5,320 bases of DNA from Gallionella sp. (GTDB lineage Bacteria; Pseudomonadota; Gammaproteobacteria; Burkholderiales; Gallionellaceae), in assembly GCA_030690245.1 (NCBI GenBank), contig JAUYGW010000067.1, forward strand, positions 1 through 5,320. Reading direction: 5' to 3'. The notes beneath the pieces are model-generated. The model was not told the origin of the DNA, did not search any database, and was given only the letters and a program-made list of their open reading frames with translations. The stretch's first letter is position 1. Each line of letters begins with the position of its first letter. Below are positions 1 through 4,640 of the stretch, one piece after another. Position numbers and translations under genes: made by a program.

Positions 1-320
1 CTTTCCGCCGGGGCTTCCACATCGCCTTCGATGGACATCAAGCCTTCTTTGCGCACCTTGTTCAGCAGCTCATACAACAAGGCCATCAGCTCCATATAGA
101 CGGCCTTGTTGTATTTTGACCCCTTCAGGGTCTTCGGCAAATTCTTGAGCGTCGCCTTGATCACCTTGCCGGTATTGCCGACAAGAAAGGCGCCGCCTGC
201 AGCGCCTCCGATCATGAGCAGTTCAATCGGTTGAAACAAGGCGGCCAGGTGGCCGCCAGCCATAGCAAAGCCGCCGAAGACCGACAAACACACCACCACA
301 TAACCGATGATTACCAACAT
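1..320 (-). CDS. motA: Flagellar motor stator protein MotA, N-terminal part (cut by window edge)
   Basis: MotA forms the inner-membrane stator with MotB, conducts protons and turns the flagellar rotor through FliG. Only the first 106 codons lie here; the gene continues past base 1. I translated it by hand from the ATG at 320-318. The protein begins MLVIIGYVVV, closely parallel to E. coli MotA (MLILLGYLVV), followed by FGG.MAGG in the first membrane helix, PIELLMIGGA and FLVGN in the second, then the start of the cytoplasmic loop with LP.TLKGSKY and YMELMALLYELL. Arg90 and Glu98, the loop residues known in E. coli to contact FliG, fall at exactly the same positions. An AGGGA ribosome site (329-333) lies 8 bases before the ATG. 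It is downstream of flhC with a 215-base gap, the flhDC-motA order known from enteric and many beta genomes; motB presumably follows outside the window. Confidence 0.95.
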   Translation of the reverse strand, partial: MLVIIGYVVVCLSVFGGFAMAGGHLAALFQPIELLMIGGAAGGAFLVGNTGKVIKATLKNLPKTLKGSKYNKAVYMELMALLYELLNKVRKEGLMSIEGDVEAPAE

Positions 321-535
321 ACCCGCATTCCCTGTTGTTGTTTATCCCCGCAAGGGGGAGGCCGGTGGATACCCCGCCGCTTACACGACGACCCGCGTTG
401 CAGCCGACAAAGCCATTGCGTATTCTAGATTAATTCAGCAGGATTGGGAGCAGATGTATGCACATTGGCGCAGTTTTTGGTCGGATTGGGCCGCAAGTCC
501 ATGCCGGCGCGCCAGACTTGTCGGCATAAACCCAA
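321..535 (-). promoter_or_regulatory. flhC-motA intergenic region with interlocking inverted repeats
   Basis: This 215-base gap has no credible gene. Starting inside the flhC stop codon is a nested inverted repeat: GATTGGG (484-490) with CCCAATC (531-537), enclosing CAAGTC (494-499) with GACTTG (515-520). A second pairing, ATGCCG (501-506) with CGGCAT (522-527), overlaps the inner stem, so the two inner stems are either alternatives or a pseudoknot. No T-run follows in the direction of transcription, so it does not look like an intrinsic terminator. Nearer motA, CCCC-TTGC-GGGG (346-357, minus-strand reading) is a small hairpin about 25 bases before the motA ATG. A TAGAAT hexamer (423-428) could be a -10 box but has no convincing -35 partner. 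A regulatory role is inferred only. Confidence 0.35.
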
Positions 536-1093
536 TCAACAAGCGGCTTGCGCAGCGGCAATCGAGGCCTGTTTGGCAGCCTTGGTCTTGCCGGCGCGCG
601 CGGGAGGATGACAGATGCCGCACACATAATTGCCGTGCAGTTCATTCGCATGAGCCACAAAGTATCCGCCGCATTCCTTGCAGGGAGAAAGCTGCATCAT
701 CCCCGCCCTGAAAAAACGGACCAGAAACCATGCGCGGGTAATGCTCAGTGCGGGTTCGGCGTCTTCGATGCCTTGCACCTGGTCGAGGTATAAACGATAT
801 GCGGTAATCAGCGCCTGCACGCCATCGATTCCGGCGTTGATGACCAGAAACCGGTAAATATCCATGAACAGGGAAGAGTGGATATTCGGCTGCCAGCTCA
901 TGAACCAGTCGGTCGAGTAGGGCAGCATCCCCTTGGAAGGCGACTCACCCTTGATCTCCTTGTAGAGCCTGAGCAAACGCTCGCGGCTCAGCGAGGTTTC
1001 TTCTTGCAACAACTGCAAGCGCGCACCCAATTCGATCAGATCAATCGCGGTCTTGACTTGCCGTGCTTCGCCCGCTACGGTTTTGACAGTCAG
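536..1093 (-). CDS. flhC: Flagellar transcriptional activator FlhC
   Basis: FlhC is the DNA-binding and zinc-binding partner in the FlhD4C2 activator that switches on class II flagellar operons with sigma-70. The match to E. coli FlhC runs the whole length: EAR, LIELGARLQLLQ, ETSLSRERLLRLYKE, KGMLPYSTDWFMSW, ITAYRLYL, ITRAWFLVRF. The zinc ligands are present as CKEC and CGIC; numbered from the start used here the cysteines are 138, 141, 158 and 161, against 137, 140, 157 and 160 in E. coli. The C-terminus ends in an Ala/Lys-rich tail. The frame has no ATG near the beginning. I chose the CTG at 1093-1091 because LTVKTVAGEAR then aligns residue for residue with E. coli MSEKSIVQEAR and because AAAGGCGG lies 5 bases upstream. 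TTG codons at 1123 and 1114 are in frame but lie inside flhD and lack a ribosome site. The identity is near certain; the start is inferred. Confidence 0.95.
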   Translation of the reverse strand: MTVKTVAGEARQVKTAIDLIELGARLQLLQEETSLSRERLLRLYKEIKGESPSKGMLPYSTDWFMSWQPNIHSSLFMDIYRFLVINAGIDGVQALITAYRLYLDQVQGIEDAEPALSITRAWFLVRFFRAGMMQLSPCKECGGYFVAHANELHGNYVCGICHPPARAGKTKAAKQASIAAAQAAC

Positions 1094-1098
1094 ATCAA

Positions 1099-1106
1099 CC
1101 GCCTTT
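1099..1106 (-). promoter_or_regulatory. Ribosome-binding site of flhC
   Basis: AAAGGCGG on the minus strand lies between the flhD stop codon (1109-1107) and the CTG at 1093, with 5 bases of spacing. It is the only good Shine-Dalgarno sequence near the 5' end of flhC and is the main reason for preferring CTG over the upstream TTG codons. Confidence 0.6.
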
Positions 1107-1424
1107 CTACACAAGCTCTTCAACGGGTTGGGCCGACATCAGAATCGCCGCATGCGCCTGGGACATCATGCGATCCTTGCTGTAGCCGGTCACCATATTG
1201 AGCAACAGGTTTTCGTCAAAACGAAAACGGCACAGCAACATATTGGAAGCCGCCATCTTGATGATCTGCGCGGGCGTCAGGCCGGCAATAATATCCACCA
1301 AATCCTGGCCGATACCCAAACGGAAAATTGCTGCCGGCCGATCCTCCTTGATCATTTGCTGCGCCAGCATCAGATAGGTCAGATTGATATCACGGATACC
1401 TTCTTGCAATTGCATGGTGCTCAT
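1107..1424 (-). CDS. flhD: Flagellar transcriptional activator FlhD
   Basis: FlhD is the subunit that assembles with FlhC into the master activator of flagellar genes. The 105-residue product is slightly shorter than E. coli FlhD (about 116-119). It contains the family core: IRDINLTYLMLAQQMI, AAIFRLGI, LVDIIAGLTPAQIIKMA and LLCRFRFD, all aligning with E. coli. Cys65 in LLCRF falls at the position of the cysteine that links the FlhD dimer in E. coli. The ATG at 1424 is chosen over an upstream start at 1547 because homology begins at MSTMQLQEGI and because AAGGGGGG (1429-1436) lies 4 bases before it. The stop is 13 bases ahead of the CTG proposed for flhC, so the pair is surely one transcript and probably translationally linked. 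Confidence 0.95.
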   Translation of the reverse strand: MSTMQLQEGIRDINLTYLMLAQQMIKEDRPAAIFRLGIGQDLVDIIAGLTPAQIIKMAASNMLLCRFRFDENLLLNMVTGYSKDRMMSQAHAAILMSAQPVEELV

Positions 1425-1526
1425 GTAACCCCCCTTGTAGGCCAGTGTAGAACGGACAATCTGGAACCGGCTGCGGATTCGATTCACGCTTGCTGCAAAT
1501 CCCGCCTGCCGAGCTTCAGCGATCGC

Positions 1527-1535
1527 ATTATCACA
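1527..1535 (-). promoter_or_regulatory. Possible extended -10 promoter element for flhDC
   Basis: On the minus strand TGTGATAAT has the extended -10 form (TG, one base, then GATAAT, one mismatch to TATAAT), about 100 bases upstream of the flhD ATG. No good -35 hexamer is found 16-18 bases upstream, so the call rests on the extended -10 only. A position between the upstream terminator and flhD is what an flhDC promoter requires. Confidence 0.25.
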
Positions 1536-1599
1536 AGCAACGCGCAAGGATAAAATTGGAAACCTGCCGATTATTTTGTAAGCATCCGAAGACGGTCGC

Positions 1600-1618
1600 T
1601 GTAGGATTAATTCCTACA
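1600..1618. promoter_or_regulatory. 19-bp inverted repeat upstream of flhD
   Basis: TGTAGGATTAATTCCTACA has perfect 7-bp arms (TGTAGGA / TCCTACA) around a 5-base AT centre. It lies about 176 bases upstream of the flhD ATG and touches the T-rich tail of the terminator of the preceding gene. The symmetry and AT-rich centre suggest a dimeric regulator site, for example a NarL/FixJ-type response regulator, but no regulator can be named. It may instead be a REP-like fragment: element A nearby also begins TGTAGG and ends CCTAC. Confidence 0.4.
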
Positions 1619-1654
1619 AAATAAACCCTCCGTCTTTGAATAAGCACGGAGGGT
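1617..1654 (-). terminator. Intrinsic terminator of the HDOD-GGDEF gene
   Basis: On the minus strand ACCCTCCGT (1654-1646) pairs perfectly with ACGGAGGGT (1633-1625) across a 12-base loop and is followed by TTATTTTG. That is a 9-bp GC-rich stem plus a T-rich tail, oriented to end transcription coming from the 1872-3794 gene. It lies about 220 bases past that gene's stop codon, with element C in between, and insulates flhDC from upstream read-through. Confidence 0.7.
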
Positions 1655-1660
1655 CGGTTG

Positions 1661-1815
1661 ATCCTTAAAACCTCAGTTAGCCACAGATTGCCACGGATAA
1701 AATCGCATTATGTGGAACTGGTATCTCGCCTGGATGGTGCAGTAAAAAGGTGGTGCAACCCATTGCATCTGTGTCAATCCGTGTTCATCCGTGGCTTAAT
1801 CGCGTTTCAGGTTGA
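1661..1815. mobile_element. Miniature inverted-repeat element, copy C
   Basis: The left end ATCCTTAAAACCTCAGTT (1661-1678) matches the right end of element B, read in reverse complement, at 17 of 18 bases. The right end (1798-1815, AATCGCGTTTCAGGTTGA) is a degraded inverted copy. A TTTTCAGGAT at 1839-1848 is an alternative outer end. Inside, the arms carry 10-base repeats: CCACAGATTG CCACGGATAA at 1681-1700, and ATCTGTGTCA, ATCCGTGTTC, ATCCGTGGCT at 1767-1796 in inverse orientation. No coding capacity is visible. It fits a non-autonomous repeat that forms a long hairpin, lying between the diguanylate cyclase gene and its terminator. The mobility mechanism is unknown. Confidence 0.6.
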
Positions 1816-1871
1816 TTCACGTGTATCGGCCAGCAGCTTTTTCAGGATCGGGCCATGCGGTTTCGGGCGGG

Positions 1872-3794
1872 TTATTTTTCGGCAACTGTCCGGTTTCGCC
1901 CGCCCTGCTTTGCCGCATACAGGCATTCATCGGCGCGGTTCAGCAATTTCTCTATCGAGGTGACGCCCTCTTTTTTCTCCGCAACGCCGATACTGATAGT
2001 CAGCCTGATGCCGGCTTCCTGGTTCTTGAACTTCAGCGCTGCCACGTTCAGACGCAGCCGCTCGGCGCATTGGTAAGCCGCATCGATGCCGGTATCCGGG
2101 CAGATCACGACAAACTCTTCCCCGCCATAGCGGCACACCACATCCTGCGTGCGCGCCGACTGGCGCAGGGTGCTGGCGACCAGTTTCAACGCCTCGTCGC
2201 CCGCCGGATGACCGAACTTGTCATTGATCGGTTTGAAGTGGTCGATGTCCACCATCATGCATGACAAGGTGCGGTCGCCGCGCTTGGACAAGGCCCACTC
2301 CTGCTCGAGACGCTCCATCGCAAAACGGCGGTTGGGCAATTCGGTCAGCGCGTCGGTCAATGCCAATCGCTGCAGGCGTTCATTGGATGTCGCCAGGTCT
2401 TTGGAAAAACGCAGCAACTGCTCGCGGTCAAAGGCCAATTCCTCTTGCAGTTGCACCACCCGCTGCGCTGCGCGCAGGCGCGCAAAAAAAACTTTTTGCG
2501 CAACCGGCTTGACCAGATAATCGTCCGCGCCCGCCTCGAATGCCTCAACCAACCTGTCCACGCTCTCCTGTACGGTGAGGATAATCACATACACATTGCG
2601 CCGTTCGGGGTTTTCGCGCAGCTTGCGGCATAGCGTAATGCCATCCATCTGCGGCATCGTCCACCCGGTAATGACCAGTTGCGGATGGTGTTGCTCGACC
2701 AGGCCCATCGCTTCCACGCCGTTGCGCGCAACCAATACTTCGTGGCCGGACGCCTTCAGCATGGTTTCCAGCAACACCAGCATGGCGCGATCCTCCTCAA
2801 CCAGCAGCACGCGCATCCTGTAATTGGCTTGAGCGGCATGCGCCCATTGCGGCACCTCGACTGCGCCATCTGCCGCGTCCGACTGGTTCAGCAACTCCGC
2901 AAACTGCGGAATATGAACCATCTTCATGTTCAACAATTCCAGCCACTCCAGCCAGTCCCGCACACACGCATCGCCGATCTCGATGAGATGATCCGTCTCG
3001 ATTGCCACGCGCGCAGCATGCAGCCTTAGTTTTGCCACCCGTTTGACGCGTTCCGAGGGGCTTGCCAGACATGCATCCGCCAGCAGCGATGCCACATGCA
3101 ACAAATGCAACAAGCGCCACTCGCGCGTCCCCTCGACCATTTTACTGAGTTCGGGCTGCCGGAAATCATGCACCAGCGCCTGGAAAATCCTGGGGAAATG
3201 CATATCGGCGAGGATCGCCTCGCTCAACTCGGCCTGATCGCAATCGAATTTATCCTGCTCCTGCCGGCATAGTTCATCCAGCGCCTTGCCCTTCGCCTGT
3301 TCGAGCACATCGCCATATTCTTCCGGGTATGCCGTGGCCAAGGCCAGTTGCCCGATATTGCCGAGCAGGCCCAGCACAAAAATTTCCTCGGCAACGGCCA
3401 ACCGCGCGCGCGCCGCCAGATGCTTCGCGGCGATGCCGGCCAACAGCGAATGTGTCCAGAAATGCGGGTAGTTGAACTGCTTGCAGGGGCCGTGGCGATA
3501 GTCGACGATCAGCGCGATGCCCAGCACCAGCTGGCGCAACGCGCGCACCCCCAGCACCGTCACGGCATCGGCGATAGTGGCAATAGGCCTGGAAGGATTG
3601 GTGAGCAGCACATTGGCCGCCTTGATGACCCGCGCGCTCAACGCCGGATCGGCGCTGATCATCCGGACAATATCGTGATTGGAAGCATCTTCGCGCTGCG
3701 TCAGGTTAATCACCTCCAACGCCACCCCTTTCGGTGTGGGCAGGCGATTGCCGATTTTCAGGCGGGACAGTATTGGGCTTTCGGCGACATCCAT
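1872..3794 (-). CDS. HDOD - receiver - GGDEF protein, probable diguanylate cyclase with a degenerate receiver
   Basis: This 640-residue cytoplasmic protein should make cyclic-di-GMP from two GTP. The ATG at 3794 is preceded by AGGGAG (3802-3807) with 7 bases of spacing. Domains, numbered from that ATG: HDOD about 10-215 (FWTHSLLAGIAAKHLA; the usual LLHDIG is LLGNIG at 143-148, so no HD metal site); receiver about 327-440; a helical, probably coiled-coil linker about 440-475; GGDEF about 476-635. The cyclase has the metal-binding DIDHFK, the GGEEF signature at 557-561, and an RTQD inhibitory site at 548-551, exactly five residues before it. The receiver keeps the acidic pocket (VEED), Thr407 and Lys429, but the phosphoacceptor position reads VITGWTMP with Gly377 instead of Asp. 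It should therefore be active and feedback-inhibited, but not controlled by ordinary phosphorylation. No membrane segment or signal peptide is seen. Being upstream of flhDC suggests a role in the motility/attachment choice, an inference. Confidence 0.93.
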   Translation of the reverse strand: MDVAESPILSRLKIGNRLPTPKGVALEVINLTQREDASNHDIVRMISADPALSARVIKAANVLLTNPSRPIATIADAVTVLGVRALRQLVLGIALIVDYRHGPCKQFNYPHFWTHSLLAGIAAKHLAARARLAVAEEIFVLGLLGNIGQLALATAYPEEYGDVLEQAKGKALDELCRQEQDKFDCDQAELSEAILADMHFPRIFQALVHDFRQPELSKMVEGTREWRLLHLLHVASLLADACLASPSERVKRVAKLRLHAARVAIETDHLIEIGDACVRDWLEWLELLNMKMVHIPQFAELLNQSDAADGAVEVPQWAHAAQANYRMRVLLVEEDRAMLVLLETMLKASGHEVLVARNGVEAMGLVEQHHPQLVITGWTMPQMDGITLCRKLRENPERRNVYVIILTVQESVDRLVEAFEAGADDYLVKPVAQKVFFARLRAAQRVVQLQEELAFDREQLLRFSKDLATSNERLQRLALTDALTELPNRRFAMERLEQEWALSKRGDRTLSCMMVDIDHFKPINDKFGHPAGDEALKLVASTLRQSARTQDVVCRYGGEEFVVICPDTGIDAAYQCAERLRLNVAALKFKNQEAGIRLTISIGVAEKKEGVTSIEKLLNRADECLYAAKQGGRNRTVAEK

Positions 3795-3819
3795 CAAATC
3801 ACTCCCTAGTTTCCCGACA

Positions 3820-3836
3820 GTTTACCGCAAGTAAAC
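3820..3836. promoter_or_regulatory. Inverted repeat upstream of the HDOD-GGDEF gene
   Basis: GTTTAC (3820-3825) and GTAAAC (3831-3836) form perfect 6-bp arms around 5 bases, 13 bases before the ribosome-binding site of the gene starting at 3794. It could be an operator or a leader hairpin; no regulator is recognised and no convincing -35/-10 pair is visible beside it. Confidence 0.3.
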
Positions 3837-3984
3837 ACAAGCGATGCGATGGGGAGCAGGAGAAATTTCAGGCCGGTCAACGATGAGAAGCGCTAGCCGC
3901 CGGCCATGCTGTTGGATTTTCAAGCGCCTGGTATCTGGCCGCATCAGAACCCCAAGCGCGGCATCAACATTCAGCATTCTTATG
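3837..3984. other. Non-coding spacer upstream of the HDOD-GGDEF gene
   Basis: No gene, tRNA or recognisable RNA is seen on either strand here. An open frame on the plus strand from 3844 runs straight through element A, lacks a ribosome site and resembles no protein family, so it is not called. The promoter of the diguanylate cyclase gene may be in this interval but I cannot place it. Confidence 0.4.
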
Positions 3985-4129
3985 AACCTAATAACCGCAG
4001 TTGATTGGAAATGTCGTTGTGCTTCAATGCGTTGGGCTGCTCTTGTAGGTGCGAATTCGTTCGCACTTAACCTGTTGTTCGGGCGAATGAATTCGCCCCT
4101 ACCACCCCGCCAACTGCGGTTTTCAGGAT
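3985..4129. mobile_element. Miniature inverted-repeat element, copy A (with REP-like core)
   Basis: The ends are AACCTAATAACCGCAGTT (3985-4002, 15 of 18 to ATCCTTAAAACCGCAGTT) and AACTGCGGTTTTCAGGAT (4112-4129). An exact 11-bp inverted pair, AACCGCAGTTG (3993-4003) with CAACTGCGGTT (4111-4121), lies within them. The core holds a pair of REP-like hairpins instead of the phased repeats found in copies B and C, so only the ends are shared. No coding capacity. Copy A is followed immediately by copy B. Confidence 0.55.
4045..4102. repeat. REP-like paired hairpins
   Basis: GTGCGAA-TTCG-TTCGCAC (4049-4066) and GGGCGAA-TGAA-TTCGCCC (4081-4098) are two perfect 7-bp hairpins in close succession. They are framed by GTAGG (4045-4049) and CCTAC (4098-4102), so the whole unit is itself palindromic. 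The GTAGG.GCGAATTCATTCGC pattern is a common REP type in proteobacteria, normally spread by a RAYT (Tyr-recombinase-like REP-associated transposase) encoded elsewhere; none is present in this window. Confidence 0.65.
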
Positions 4130-4130
4130 G

Positions 4131-4300
4131 AACCTGGAAAAAGCAGTTGTCCGCAGATTACACAGATTACGCCAGATTAAACAAAGGATTGTCGAGATGA
4201 ATTGGATAACCATTCGGGTGATGCACCAATTAGCGGTAACTGCTTCAAATCTGTGTGAATCTGCGTAATCTGCGGATTGAACTGCGGTTTTAAGGATGAA
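4131..4300. mobile_element. Miniature inverted-repeat element, copy B
   Basis: The right end AACTGCGGTTTTAAGGAT (4280-4297) differs from the right end of copy A (4112-4129) at one base, and both continue GAA. The left end (4131-4148, AACCTGGAAAAAGCAGTT) is a degraded inverted copy. The arms form a long imperfect palindrome: CCGCAGATTAC-ACAGATTAC-GCCAGATTA (4151-4179) faces ATCTGTGTGA-ATCTGCGTA-ATCTGCGGA (4249-4276, inverse). AAGCAGTT (4141-4148) also pairs exactly with AACTGCTT (4238-4245), and AATTGG with CCAATT in the core. No protein is encoded. It resembles copy C in architecture and copy A in its right end. Confidence 0.6.
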
Positions 4301-4367
4301 AGAATGTTGCGCTTAGATTTCGAGCGCGCCCCTCCATTAACTCGTTGCGGTGCTACAACTGCACGGC

Positions 4368-4640
4368 TCAAATCCGGTGATGCCAGTACCCCGGTTCGCG
4401 ATAGCAGTGCATGACTGCAACAATCAAAATGTAATCGCTCTCAATTGTGTATAGCACCGCGTAAGGAAAAACTTTGGTCAAGAATCGGCGCACATCCTCT
4501 TACATCACTCGGCAGGATTGAGGTGCTGCCACGATATGATCAACAGCAAACTGCACCGCCGCGATAAAGCGCGCACCCAAACCGATTTGCCGGGACTCAT
4601 AGAAAACATTTGCTTCCAGCAACTCCGGAAGGTCACTTGG
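4368..4640 (-). pseudogene. Decayed ParE/RelE-family toxin gene
   Basis: Reading from 4640, the frame gives ELLEANVFYESR, QIGLGARFIAAVQFAV, then a TAA stop at 4502-4500, then EDVRRFLTKVFPYAVLY, VAVMH and REPGYWHHR before a TGA at 4370. These are the successive blocks of ParE-type ribonuclease-fold/gyrase-poison toxins: the ELxEAxxFYESRxxGLG helix pair, the VRRxLxxxFPYxVxY strand and the final VAVxHxxRxPGYW. The first ten or so residues (the usual M...YHPEA strand) are missing, there is no start codon, and the nonsense codon cuts the middle. No antitoxin gene is seen next to it. The remnant begins in the same frame right after the methyltransferase stop (4643-4641), so it looks like an old junction rather than a fusion. 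Sequence beyond the stop (to about 4300) shows nothing recognisable. Confidence 0.75.

Noticed and set aside
513..540. Sigma-28 promoter for motA (GCCGACAA resembles GCCGATAA)
   Set aside because: No TAAA-like -35 element lies about 11 bases upstream, and the site overlaps the flhC stop region.
307..711. Plus-strand open frame opposite motA and flhC
   Set aside because: Antisense shadow of two well-supported genes; no family resemblance.
1425..1547. N-terminal extension of flhD to an upstream start at 1547
   Set aside because: FlhD homology begins at MSTMQLQEGI and the strong ribosome site lies at 1429-1436, so the upstream part is leader sequence.
1600..1618. RcsAB or GacA box upstream of flhD
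   Set aside because: It looks similar, but the arm spacing does not fit the GacA box (7 rather than 6 central bases), and Rcs is an enterobacterial system not expected here.
1676..1803. Possible CRISPR array from the short repeated units
   Set aside because: Units are 10 bases, contiguous without spacers and arranged as an inverted pair, which is not CRISPR architecture.
1812..2264. Plus-strand open frames opposite the GGDEF domain
   Set aside because: They mirror the strongly supported minus-strand domain and carry no recognisable motifs.
3844..4131. Plus-strand open frame of 95 residues
   Set aside because: It runs through the REP hairpins and element A, has no ribosome site and matches no known family.
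4300..4367. Integron attC-like site behind the toxin remnant
   Set aside because: CAAC and GTT bits are present, but no paired core and inverse-core sites with proper spacing could be drawn.
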